A stretch of DNA of 64,000 nt from Miltoncostaea sp963703045. Lineage in GTDB: Bacteria; Actinomycetota; Thermoleophilia; Miltoncostaeales; Miltoncostaeaceae. Under the pieces are notes generated by a model. The model was not told the DNA's origin and did no database searches. It was given only the letters and a program-made list of their open reading frames with translations. The stretch covers positions 2,542,001 to 2,606,000 of the forward strand of contig OY969782.1 of NCBI GenBank assembly GCA_963703045.1, given 5' to 3'. A program made the translations under genes and the position numbers. This document shows positions 36,230-44,045 of the stretch, in pieces (position 1 is the stretch's first letter; each line of letters opens with the position of its first letter).

Positions 36230-37372
36230 TCAGCCGCCGCCCCCCTTCGGCGGCGGGCCCTCCTCGCCCGGGGCCCCCTCGGCGGCGAGCGCCTTCTCCT
36301 CGCGCTCGAGCTCGCGGTCGGCCTCCAGCAGTCCCGAGAAGACCTTCTCGAGGTGTGTGCGGGACGCCCGGTAGGCGTCGGCGGCGTGCGCGCCGTTCTC
36401 GCTGCGCGAGCGACGCATGGCCTGGAGGTGCCGCACGGCGTTCCGCACCTTGAAGCCCGCGGTCTGGATGGTCGTGGCGTCCTGCCCGACGAAGTTCCCG
36501 GACAGGCCGTCCAGCACCCTCTGGATCTCCTCGGTGAACGCGACGACGTCGCCCGGCTCGCCCTTCTCGCCGAGCGCCGCCAGGTCCTGCTGCGCCTGCC
36601 CCAGGGACCCCACGACGCCCTTGAGGGACGCCACCACGTCGGGCGGGACGGGCGGCTTCGGCGGTCCGGCCGGCGCCGGGGCCGGAACCGGCGCGGGTGC
36701 CGGGGTCGCGGCGGGTGCCGGGGTCGCGGCGGGTGCGGGTGTGGCGGGGCCGTTGAGGACACCGGTGATGTCCGTGGCGGCGGAGCCGAAGTGCAACGTC
36801 GCCATGGCGATCGTCTCGGCCCGGGTCTCCGTCAGTGCCATGGCGGTCTGGTGCGCCTCCCCGAAGCTGTCCTGCGCCGCCTCCAGCTCCCGGCGCTGGC
36901 CCTCCCCCACGGCGAGACCGGCGATCACGCCGAGGAGCGGCTCGCCGTTGCCCCTCGCCTTCGCGGCCCCCTCCTTGGTCCCGGGCCCCACGAGCCGGAT
37001 GAGGTCGTCCAGCACCGAGAAGACCTGGTTGTTGAGGGTGTTGCGCGACCGGAGGTTGCCGGCCCGCTGCCCGGTGATCGCCGCCCGCCGGTCGGCGCCG
37101 CCCGCGGTCTTCGCCGCGGCGTCCACGTGCTCGCCACCCCACCAGCCGCGCTGCTCGCCCGAGACGTAGATCAACCCGGCGCCGACGACCGCCATCGGGA
37201 TGAGGAGCCGCTGCACCGCCGGCGCCGGCGCCTGCCGCACCTCGACCGCGCGGGCGAAGGCGCGGTTGCCCACCGCGGTCGCCAGGTGGGCGGCCTCCGG
37301 GGATCCGGGCGGGAGCGCGTGCGGTGCATCGTGCTCGTGCGCGACGCCGGGCTCCCGGTCGCGTGCGCTCAT
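36230..37372 (-). CDS. Candidate eCIS cargo or accessory protein with NRAF motif
   Basis: A 380-residue protein with ATG 37372. Near residue 35 it has HLATAVGNRAFARAVE, which parallels RLASSIGNRAFSTLARHG in the DUF4157 protein two genes upstream; such GNRAF/GNRAV segments recur at the N-termini of eCIS-associated toxins and DUF4157 proteins. A hydrophobic stretch lies at about 54-72, then helical regions, a repeated PAPAATPAPA linker (about 210-240) and a C-terminal helical domain. No enzyme motif recognised. Its position between ATPase and Pvc16-like gene fits cargo or an accessory loading factor. Confidence 0.6.
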   Translation of the reverse strand: MSARDREPGVAHEHDAPHALPPGSPEAAHLATAVGNRAFARAVEVRQAPAPAVQRLLIPMAVVGAGLIYVSGEQRGWWGGEHVDAAAKTAGGADRRAAITGQRAGNLRSRNTLNNQVFSVLDDLIRLVGPGTKEGAAKARGNGEPLLGVIAGLAVGEGQRRELEAAQDSFGEAHQTAMALTETRAETIAMATLHFGSAATDITGVLNGPATPAPAATPAPAATPAPAPVPAPAPAGPPKPPVPPDVVASLKGVVGSLGQAQQDLAALGEKGEPGDVVAFTEEIQRVLDGLSGNFVGQDATTIQTAGFKVRNAVRHLQAMRRSRSENGAHAADAYRASRTHLEKVFSGLLEADRELEREEKALAAEGAPGEEGPPPKGGGG

Positions 37373-37415
37373 GATCCCTCCTGACGGGTCGGTCGGCGTA
37401 CTCGGCGCGGCGTCG

Positions 37416-39392
37416 TCACCGCGGCGCCCTCACCAGCTCGTGGAACCGCTCGAAGTCGCTCTCCAGGGTGAGGCGACCGAGCTTGCCGTACTCCAGGGCG
37501 ACGCCGACCACGAGGTGGCGCATCCGGATGACCCCGCCGTCGTCGGCGGCGAGGAACGCCCCGGCCAGTGACGCGTTGCGGATGCCCCCGCCCGAGAGCT
37601 TGAACCGCTCCGCCAGGAAGGGCACGTCGATGTCGTCGCCGAGCGGCGCCTCGTCGGGCAGCACCAGACCCCAGATGCGGGCGCGGTCCTCCGGCTCGGG
37701 GAACGGGAAGTCGATCACGAAGTCGAGCCGGCGCAGGAATGCGTCGTCGATGTTGTGGCGGAAGTTGGTCGCCAGGATCACCGCGCCCGAGTACGCCTCC
37801 ATCTTCTGGAGCAGGTACGCCACCTCGATGTTGGCGTAGCGGTCGTGCGAGTCGCTCACCTCGGAGCGCTTGCCGAAGAGGGCGTCGGCCTCGTCGAAGA
37901 AGAGGATCGCGTTCGAGCCCTCGGCGGCGGTGAAGATGCGATCGAGGTTCTTCTCGGTCTCGCCGATGTACTTCGAGATCACGGTCGCCAGGTCGATCCG
38001 GAAGAGCTCGAGCCCGAGGTCGCGGGCCAGCACCTGGGCGGCCATCGTCTTGCCGGTTCCCGACTCGCCCGCGAAGAGGGTGGTGAGTCCCTGGTTGCGG
38101 GCGACGGTGCGCCCGTAGCCCCACTCCGACAGCACGAGGTCGCGGTGGCGCAGGTAGGCCGAGATCGAGTGCAGCACCTCGAGCGGCCGCTCCGGCAGCA
38201 CGAGCTGCTCCCACCCGAAGGCGGGCTCGAGGCGGGCCGCCAGCTCGCCGAGGCGCCCGCTCGAGGCGCGTCGCGCACCCAGGTCGAGGTGGCGCGGGGC
38301 GGGCGCCGCCAGGCCCTCCACCGCGGCGGTGTGCCGTGCGACCTCGGCGGCGTCGGCGATCTGCGACATCGACAGCCTGAACTTGGCCGCCACGTCGTCA
38401 ACGTCCGCGCCGCCCGCGTGCGCGACCCAGGCCGCGCGGCGCTCGGCGAAGGTGGGGGCGGGCGCCTCGACGACGATCGCGGTGCGGTCGCCGAGGGCGA
38501 CCGCGGCGTCGGCGCCGAGCCCGCAGACCAGGGGCCGCTCGTACATGCCGCCGAGGGCACGGAGCGCCGCGCGCCGGGTGCCCGGCTCGAGCCCCTCCAG
38601 GCCCTCGATGCACAGCCGCCGATCCTCGAGGGCGGCCGTCAGGCGGGCGTCGCGCATGACATCGGCATCCTCGACGTCGGCCGCGTCAACCATGACCAGC
38701 GGCCGGCCGAGCGCCGCGGCGAGCAGGCTCGGGGCATCGGGACCGATCAGCAGCAGCGGCAGCCGGGTGTCGCAGGCGATCAGCCCCCGCAGCTCGACCA
38801 GCAGGCCGGCGCGCCCCGGGTCGGCCTCGGGCACCGGCTCGCGGCGCTGGCGGCCGTGGGTGCGGGCGTCGTCGAGGTCGGCGCCGAGCAGCAGGGCCGC
38901 GACGGGGTCGGCCACCTTGACCCCCCGGTCGGCGATCGGGGTCGGGCCCCGCTCGTCGAGCACCCGCAGCGCGCCCAGGCGCCGCAGCGGGGCGTCGCGC
39001 GCGAAGCGGGCCAGCACGTCGCCCGGCGCCACCCCGTCGCCGGCCACCAGGCGCGCCACGAGCCCCGGGCTCGGCAGCTTGCGGGTGACGTCGTCGTGCA
39101 GGTAGGCGTACAGGCGGCCGTACGCCGGGTTGAGCTCCGGCGCCGCGCAGACGGCCAGCACGGAGGCGTCGATGTCGTCGAGCCCCAGTCGCTCGGCGGC
39201 GTGGGCGAGGCGCCCCTCCGGATCCATCGACGGCCCCGAGCGCGCGATCGCCACGGCCAGCTCGTCGGTGACGTAGAGCCCACGGAAGGGGTCGGTGGGG
39301 TTGGGGTCGGAGGCCGCGACCGACTCGACGGCCTCCCGAACGCGCGCCTCCACCCGCGCCAGCCCGTCCGGTCGGTCAGCGGGCGAGCTCAT
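37416..39392 (-). CDS. AAA+ ATPase of the eCIS (Afp15-type)
   Basis: A 658-residue protein with an N-terminal winged-helix-like region and a degenerate first nucleotide domain (about 200-350, LLLIGPDAPSL), followed by a full AAA+ domain: Walker A GESGTGKT (about 439-446), Walker B ILFFDEADALFG (about 495), sensor ATNFRHNIDDAFLRRLDF with Arg finger. This ATPase is diagnostic of eCIS and separates the locus from phage and from type VI systems, which use ClpV. ATG 39392 overlaps the DUF4157 end by 17 bases. Confidence 0.93.
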   Translation of the reverse strand: MSSPADRPDGLARVEARVREAVESVAASDPNPTDPFRGLYVTDELAVAIARSGPSMDPEGRLAHAAERLGLDDIDASVLAVCAAPELNPAYGRLYAYLHDDVTRKLPSPGLVARLVAGDGVAPGDVLARFARDAPLRRLGALRVLDERGPTPIADRGVKVADPVAALLLGADLDDARTHGRQRREPVPEADPGRAGLLVELRGLIACDTRLPLLLIGPDAPSLLAAALGRPLVMVDAADVEDADVMRDARLTAALEDRRLCIEGLEGLEPGTRRAALRALGGMYERPLVCGLGADAAVALGDRTAIVVEAPAPTFAERRAAWVAHAGGADVDDVAAKFRLSMSQIADAAEVARHTAAVEGLAAPAPRHLDLGARRASSGRLGELAARLEPAFGWEQLVLPERPLEVLHSISAYLRHRDLVLSEWGYGRTVARNQGLTTLFAGESGTGKTMAAQVLARDLGLELFRIDLATVISKYIGETEKNLDRIFTAAEGSNAILFFDEADALFGKRSEVSDSHDRYANIEVAYLLQKMEAYSGAVILATNFRHNIDDAFLRRLDFVIDFPFPEPEDRARIWGLVLPDEAPLGDDIDVPFLAERFKLSGGGIRNASLAGAFLAADDGGVIRMRHLVVGVALEYGKLGRLTLESDFERFHELVRAPR

Positions 39393-39915
39393 CGGCGGCC
39401 TCGTCCGCCTCCCGCTCCAGGGCGTCGCCCGGCTGCGACACGGTCAGCGGCCCGCCCGCGGGCGCGCCGCGCTGCTGGGCCACGTGGGTCAGCTCGTGCG
39501 CCATCAGGCGGTCGCCGTCGGTCGTCCCCGGCCGGTGCTGCCCCTCGCTGAAGAAGACGTCGCTGCCGACCGCGAAGGCCCGCGCCGCGACCGACCGGGT
39601 GAGGTCGTCGGCCGCCGGCCCGTCGTGCACCCGCACGTCGTCGAGCGGATCGCCCAGCGCCGACGAGAAGCGCTCGCGCGAGCCGCCGTCCAGCGGCCGC
39701 CCACCCCCGCGCGACGCGGCGATGGCGGCCTCGACGTCGGGGTGGGCGCGCCCGTCGGGCAGGATCCCGTCGCCGTGGCGCGCCAGCGTCGAGAAGGCCC
39801 GGTTGCCGATGCTCGAGGCCAGGCGCTCCGCGGGGCCCGGCTCGGGGGCCTCGGTCGCCGGCGCGCGGGCGTCCCGTCGCGTCGCGACGTCGCGGTCGTG
39901 GTCGTGGCCGCTCAG
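39376..39915 (-). CDS. DUF4157 metallopeptidase-like eCIS protein, CTG start
   Basis: A 179-residue protein with the DUF4157 core RVHDGPAADDLTRSVAARAFAVGSDVFF in two adjoining parts and zinc motif HELTH (MAHELTHVAQQ) near residue 145. The N-terminus reads LSGHDHDRDVATRRD, rich in His/Asp, then IGNRAFSTLARHG. There is no ATG, GTG or TTG in frame before the domain; CTG 39915 overlaps the TGA of a 9-codon reading frame (CTGA), the same geometry as GTGA couplings here, so I take it as start. DUF4157 proteins are eCIS-linked, possibly cargo-processing. Confidence 0.75.
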   Translation of the reverse strand: MSGHDHDRDVATRRDARAPATEAPEPGPAERLASSIGNRAFSTLARHGDGILPDGRAHPDVEAAIAASRGGGRPLDGGSRERFSSALGDPLDDVRVHDGPAADDLTRSVAARAFAVGSDVFFSEGQHRPGTTDGDRLMAHELTHVAQQRGAPAGGPLTVSQPGDALEREADEAADELAR

Positions 39916-39941
39916 CGCCGGTCCGTCCCGCGGGGCCTCAT
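39912..39941 (-). CDS. Nine-codon leader reading frame coupled to DUF4157 gene
   Basis: ATG AGG ... CGC TGA encodes MRPRGTDRR. It begins 6 bases after a TACGAT -10 element, so its ATG is at the predicted transcription start, and its TGA overlaps the presumed CTG start of the DUF4157 gene. A parallel 9-codon frame precedes the sigma factor at 50186. Translation would couple initiation on the weak CTG. Confidence 0.45.
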   Translation of the reverse strand: MRPRGTDRR

Positions 39942-39947
39942 CGGCCG

Positions 39948-39977
39948 ATCGTAGGCGGGGCGCCCCGTCCCTGTCAT
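39948..39977 (-). promoter_or_regulatory. Main eCIS operon promoter
   Basis: On the minus strand ATGACA (39977-39972) and TACGAT (39953-39948) are spaced by 18 bases, a good vegetative-type promoter. The -10 is followed by six bases and an ATG at 39941, which predicts a leaderless mRNA. This is the only strong promoter-like sequence seen ahead of the long minus-strand eCIS operon. Confidence 0.6.
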
Positions 39978-40070
39978 CCGCGTGCCGCGCACCTTCGTGC
40001 AGACCAACGTGCAGCGCACCGGCGCGGGCGCCTCTTGTCGTGCCGGGGGCAGGAATGGGATGTTGCGCCC

Positions 40071-41175
40071 GTGGACGAGGTCTTCGAGGTCACCGGCGGC
40101 AGGGACGAGGGCGCGCGCTTCGGGCTGGCCGCCGGGCAGGCGCGCATCGGCCGCGATCCGTCGGCCGACATCGTGCTGACCGACCCCCGCGTCTCGCGAC
40201 GCCACGCCCGGGTCGCGATCGACGGCGGACTGCTGATGATCGAGGACCTCGACTCGACGGGCGGGACGGCCGTCAACGGGCGGCGCATCAGCCGGGCCAC
40301 GCCGCTGCGGACGGGCGACGTGCTGACGCTCGGCGCCAGCGAGCTGCGGGTGCTCTGGACGCCGGCCCCGGCCGCCACCGTCTTCGGACCGGTCATCGTG
40401 CTCGACGAGCCGCCGCCCGTCCCCGCCACCGTGATCGAGGCGCGTCCGGCGGAGCCGCCGCCGCAGGCCGATGCTCCCCCGCCCCCGCCCCCGCCCCCGC
40501 CCCCGCCCCCGGAGGCACCGGCCCCTGCGCCCCCGGAGGCGCCCGGCCCGCAGTTCGAGCCCGCCCGCGTCCCGGTGCCCGACCCCGACCCCGTCGCGGC
40601 CTCCATGGCCGAGCCGGACGTCGTCGAGCCCGAGCAGGACGCCGTCGAGCCCGAGCCGGACGCCGTCGAGCCCGAGCCGGACGCCGTCGAGCCCGAGCCC
40701 CCGGTCGCGCCCGAGCCGGTCGCGGACCCGCCGCCCCCGCCGCCCCTCCCGGCCGAGGACGACGCCTACGCCACCTTCGCCCGGCGTGCCGTGCCCGACC
40801 CCGACGACGCCCCTCCGCCGGACGTGGAGCCATCCCCGCCCCCGGTGGACGTCCTCCCACCGCCACCACCGCCTCCACCCCCGCCGCCCCCGCCGCCCCC
40901 GCCGCGCCGCCAACTGGGCCCCGCCGCCGCCGCCGCCGCCACCACCACCCCCGCCGCCACCGCCGGTCGAGGTGGCCCCCCCGCCACCCCCGCCGCCGCC
41001 GCCTCCGCCACCTCCGCCGCCGCCTGTCGGGGCGCCGCCGCCGCTGCCCCCGCCGCCCCCGCCCGAATGGCAGCAGGACGATCCGGGTCAGGCCGGCGAG
41101 GCGGCCGACGACGAGGGGGGTCCCCGCAAGCGCCGGTGGTTCTGGCAGTCGAAGGACCGGGGAGGGAGCGGGTAG
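40071..41175 (+). CDS. FHA-domain protein with long Pro-rich tail (apparent frameshift)
   Basis: Divergent from the eCIS operon. GTG 40071 opens an FHA domain (residues about 5-95) with RIGRDPSADIVLTDPRVSRRHARV and DSTGGTAVNG, so the phosphothreonine pocket (Arg, Ser, His, Asn) is intact. The rest is a low-complexity Pro/Glu region with 21-bp repeats (VEPEPDA) and poly-Pro. The frame changes near 40905; the second frame ends PRKRRWFWQSKDRGGSG with a stop at 41173-41175. The basic/aromatic end may be a targeting tag. Likely reads phosphorylation by the eCIS-linked kinase; inferred. Confidence 0.7.
40620..40700. repeat. 21-bp coding tandem repeat (VEPEPDA)
   Basis: About three and a half copies of the unit GCCGTCGAGCCCGAGCCGGA plus one C, encoding Val-Glu-Pro-Glu-Pro-Asp-Ala, inside the FHA protein tail. 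The first copy differs by one base (Gln for Pro). Confidence 0.8.
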
Positions 41176-41200
41176 GGCCGCTGCGCGGCGGCCCCGGCGT

Positions 41201-41473
41201 TCAGTCCTTCACGCGGGTGGTGCCGAACAGGTAGGTCATGGTGCCGAAGACGGCGGTCATGGCCACGGCGGCGATCGGATCGGTGCCGCGGCCGTCGATG
41301 GTCGCCCGGATCGTCTCGGCCAGCAGGGCGATCGTGATCAGGCCGAACATGACGAAGCCCATCCAGTTGGCCCAGCCGATCGGCAGGTACTTGCGCCCGC
41401 CGACCTGGTCCACGGCCGGGGCGTAGTTCGCCCGCCGGCCGCCGGTCTTCTTGGTGTTCTTCGCGCGCGCCAC
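41201..41473 (-). CDS. Small two-helix membrane protein
   Basis: A 90-residue protein from GTG 41473: a basic N-terminus (VARAKNTKKTGGRRANYAPA), then two hydrophobic helices (WMGFVMFGLITIALLAETI and PIAAVAMTAVFGTMTYLFG). I do not recognise a family. It is convergent with the FHA gene and divergent from the methyltransferase gene. Function unknown. Confidence 0.65.
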   Translation of the reverse strand: MARAKNTKKTGGRRANYAPAVDQVGGRKYLPIGWANWMGFVMFGLITIALLAETIRATIDGRGTDPIAAVAMTAVFGTMTYLFGTTRVKD

Positions 41474-41500
41474 GTCCGGCAGGGTAGCAGCGCCGACCGC

Positions 41501-41506
41501 TAGCCT
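41501..41506 (+). promoter_or_regulatory. -10 element for methyltransferase operon
   Basis: TAGCCT, seven bases before ATG 41514, predicting a leaderless or near-leaderless transcript for the seven-gene operon that follows. Confidence 0.45.
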
Positions 41507-41513
41507 CCCGGCG

Positions 41514-42455
41514 ATGCCCGCCCCGAGCCCCGGCGACTGGAGGACGATCCTGATCGCCCACGCGGCGCTCGAGACGGGTCTGCTGGCGGCCTTCGACCCG
41601 CCCGCGACGCCCGCCGACGCGGCGCGCGCGGCCGGGCTCGACCCTCGGGCCGCGGCCGCCGTGGCGGTCGCCCTCACCGCCGGGGGGCACCTGCGCGAGG
41701 CCGGGGGCGGGTCGCTCGCGCTGACCGACCGGGGCGCCGCGCTGCTCGTGACGCCCGACGGCGCCGACCCGGCCGGAGAGCTGCACCTGGAGGCCCGCGC
41801 CATCCGCAGTCACCTGCGCCTCGCCGAGACCCTGGTGACGGGGGCTCCGCCCGACGACGTCTCGGGGGGCGATCGCGCCACCCGGGAGCGCTTCATGCGG
41901 GCCATGCGCCACGTCGCGACGCCGCGGGCCGACGAGACGGCCGTCGCCATCGGTCCTCCACGCGGCAACGGGCGCCTGCTCGACGTGGGCGGCGCACCCG
42001 GCACCTACGCCCGTCGCCTGGCCGGCGCCGGATGGCGGGTGACGGTGCTCGACCTGGCGCAGACGCTCGAGATCGGCGAGGCCGACCTGCGCGCGGCCGG
42101 GGTCGCGACCGTGGCCGGCGACGCCACGAGCGCGCTGCCCGCGGGGCCGTGGGACGCGATCTACATGGGCAACGTCGTGCACCTGCTGGCGCGCGACGAG
42201 GCCGCGGCGCTGATCGCCCGGGCGGCCGCGGCCCTGGTGCCGCGCGGCCTGCTGGCGATCCAGGAGGTCCTCGGCGGCGTGAGCCCGCAGGCGGCCACCT
42301 TCGGGGTGATGATGCTGCTCTCGACCCCGGGCGGGGAGGTGTACGGCGAGCCCGACTACCGCGCGTGGCTGGCCGATGCCGGGTGCCCCCTCGAGCGCGT
42401 GGTCCCGATCGCCGAGGGCTGGCACCACCTGCTGCTCGCACGGCGGCCCGCGTGA
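41514..42455 (+). CDS. SAM-dependent O-methyltransferase-like protein
   Basis: A 313-residue class-I methyltransferase with an N-terminal winged-helix dimerisation domain (WRTILIAHAALETGLLAAF; ALTAGGHLREAGGGSLALTDRG) and SAM motif LLDVGGAPGTYARRLA near residue 157, then VTVLDLAQ and DAIYMGNVVHLL. The layout is that of plant/actinobacterial O-methyltransferases acting on small aromatic molecules. The substrate is unknown. First gene of an operon in which each next gene overlaps by four bases. Confidence 0.82.
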   Translation: MPAPSPGDWRTILIAHAALETGLLAAFDPPATPADAARAAGLDPRAAAAVAVALTAGGHLREAGGGSLALTDRGAALLVTPDGADPAGELHLEARAIRSHLRLAETLVTGAPPDDVSGGDRATRERFMRAMRHVATPRADETAVAIGPPRGNGRLLDVGGAPGTYARRLAGAGWRVTVLDLAQTLEIGEADLRAAGVATVAGDATSALPAGPWDAIYMGNVVHLLARDEAAALIARAAAALVPRGLLAIQEVLGGVSPQAATFGVMMLLSTPGGEVYGEPDYRAWLADAGCPLERVVPIAEGWHHLLLARRPA

Positions 42456-42922
42456 GGGAGTCCGTGGCCGACGCCGGGCCGACCGATCGCGTCGCCCCCT
42501 TCCGCTTCAGCGCCCGCTCGCGCGTGGACGTGTCCGATACCGACCTGGGCGAGGTCGTCTACTACGGCCGGTACCCCGTCCACATCGACCGGGCCGTGCT
42601 GGCCTACCGCCGCCACCTCGGCATCCCGCTGCTCGGTCCGCCGGGGCACCTGTTCGTGGTGCGTTCGCTCTCCCTCGACTACCTCACCTCGGCACGCTTC
42701 GACGACGAGGTCGAGGTGCTGGTGCGCGTGGCCGATCTCGGGCGCACGAGCCACACCCTCGAGCTGAGGATGGAGCGGCTCGGCGCCGAGCCGGCGCACG
42801 TCGCCGACGCCCGCCTGGTGATCGTCGGCCTGGCGGCGTACGGCGGCCGCCCGTCGCGGATGCCCGCGCCGATGCGCGACGCGATCCTTGTCTTCGAGGG
42901 CCTCGGGCCGGGGTCCCCGTGA
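42452..42922 (+). CDS. Hotdog acyl-CoA thioesterase
   Basis: A 156-residue YbgC/4-hydroxybenzoyl-CoA thioesterase-like hotdog protein. The signature SDTDLGEVVYYGRYPVHIDRA near residue 25 retains the catalytic Asp and the central helix, followed by FVVRSLSLDYLTSARFDDEV. GTG start overlaps the methyltransferase stop (GTGA). Probably hydrolyses an acyl-CoA in the same pathway as its operon partners. Confidence 0.85.
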   Translation: MRESVADAGPTDRVAPFRFSARSRVDVSDTDLGEVVYYGRYPVHIDRAVLAYRRHLGIPLLGPPGHLFVVRSLSLDYLTSARFDDEVEVLVRVADLGRTSHTLELRMERLGAEPAHVADARLVIVGLAAYGGRPSRMPAPMRDAILVFEGLGPGSP

Positions 42923-43755
42923 GGGTCTGGGGCGAGGAGGGGGAGCTGCTGGCCCGCGCCGGGGCCGACGTCGAGGCGCTCGCCGGCCTCGAGCGGGCAC
43001 TCGCGCAGGGGCTCGGCGACCTGCCGCGCGCCGGCGGGCTCGACGCCCACGTCCACATCGGACGCGATCGCGACGGGCACGCGATGGACCCCGCGTCGCT
43101 GGTCGCCGACCTCGACCGCTGGGAGCTGTCGGCCGCGGTGTGCTTCCCGGCGAACGAGCCGGGCGACGACGGGGCGTTCACCGCGGCCAACGCCGTCGTG
43201 ACCGGGGCCGCGCGCGCCCACCCCGGGCGCATCGTCCCCTTCTGCCGGGTCGACCCCTCCCGGCCCGGGGCGTTCGAGGCGATGCGACGCGCGGCCGCCG
43301 ACGGCGCCCGCGGCCTCAAGCTGCACCCGGTCGCCCAGCGGCTGCGCCCCGAGTCGCCCGAGGTGGTCGAGGTGGTGCGGGACGCCACCGCCCGGGGCTG
43401 GCCCGTGACGATCCACGCGGGCTACGGCGCCCGCGCGCTGGCCGGGCCGATCGCCGAGCTGGTCGCGGCGGCGCCGGGCGCCCGCATCGTCCTCGCGCAC
43501 GCCGGTCGTGGCGACGCCCGTGCGCTCGCCGCGTCGCTCGACGCCTGGCCGGACGTGATGCTCGACACCTCGCTCGCCGCGCTGGCCGACCTCGCGGCGC
43601 TGCCGCCCTCGCGCCTGGTCTTCGGGTCGGACCGCCCCTACGGCGATCACGGCACCGCCCTCGCGCTGGTCGCCGCGGCCGCGCGGGTCGCCGGGTGGAG
43701 CGACGACGAGGCCTCCGGCGTGATGGGCGGCAACCTGCGACGGGCGCTGGCGTGA
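42919..43755 (+). CDS. Amidohydrolase-2 family metal-dependent hydrolase
   Basis: A 278-residue TIM-barrel hydrolase (COG2159). Metal and catalytic positions are visible: GLDAHVHIG near residue 40, ARGLKLHP near 135, VTIHAGYG near 165, LAHAGRG near 192 and VFGSDRPYGDH near 235. Related enzymes are decarboxylases or lactone hydrolases. Start GTG overlaps the thioesterase stop (GTGA). Confidence 0.82.
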   Translation: MRVWGEEGELLARAGADVEALAGLERALAQGLGDLPRAGGLDAHVHIGRDRDGHAMDPASLVADLDRWELSAAVCFPANEPGDDGAFTAANAVVTGAARAHPGRIVPFCRVDPSRPGAFEAMRRAAADGARGLKLHPVAQRLRPESPEVVEVVRDATARGWPVTIHAGYGARALAGPIAELVAAAPGARIVLAHAGRGDARALAASLDAWPDVMLDTSLAALADLAALPPSRLVFGSDRPYGDHGTALALVAAAARVAGWSDDEASGVMGGNLRRALA

Positions 43756-44045
43756 ACCGGGCCGACGCCGTGCGCCTGTGCGCCGCGCTGGCCCAGTGCG
43801 AGATCGCGCTGGTGCGCCGCGACCCGGTCGCGCCGGCCCTGCTGACGCAGGCCGCCCGCCACGCCGAAGGCCTGGCGCCGGGGCCGTTCGTGGCCGAGGC
43901 GGCGCGCCTGGCCCGCGTCGCGCCTCCCGGCGACGACGCGTCGGCGCCCGAGCGGGCCGCCCTGCGCAAGGCGGTGCAGGCCCTCTGCCGCGCGGCGGTC
44001 ACGACGGTGGACGCCGAGCTGCTCGGCCCCGGGGCCGACGCGTGA
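43752..44045 (+). CDS. Small helical protein of unknown function
   Basis: A 97-residue Ala/Arg-rich, helix-forming protein (AVRLCAALAQCEIALVRR; ALRKAVQALCRAAVTTVDAE). No family recognised. Kept as a gene because both ends use GTGA overlaps with real neighbours and codon use matches. Two cysteines (near residues 10 and 16) are present. Confidence 0.6.
   Translation: MNRADAVRLCAALAQCEIALVRRDPVAPALLTQAARHAEGLAPGPFVAEAARLARVAPPGDDASAPERAALRKAVQALCRAAVTTVDAELLGPGADA

Noticed and set aside
24055..37384. A contractile prophage
   Set aside because: No capsid, portal, terminase, integrase or att-like repeats; presence of an Afp15-type AAA+ ATPase, Pvc16-like and DUF4157 proteins points to eCIS.
24055..39915. 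A type VI secretion system
   Set aside because: No TssJ/L/M membrane complex, TssK or ClpV; the spike and tube proteins are of the gp19/Afp kind rather than Hcp/VgrG sets.
39912..40913. 333-residue minus-strand frame antisense to the FHA gene
   Set aside because: Mostly poly-Gly/Arg mirror of the Pro-rich tail; only its last nine codons (from 39941) make sense, as a leader frame.
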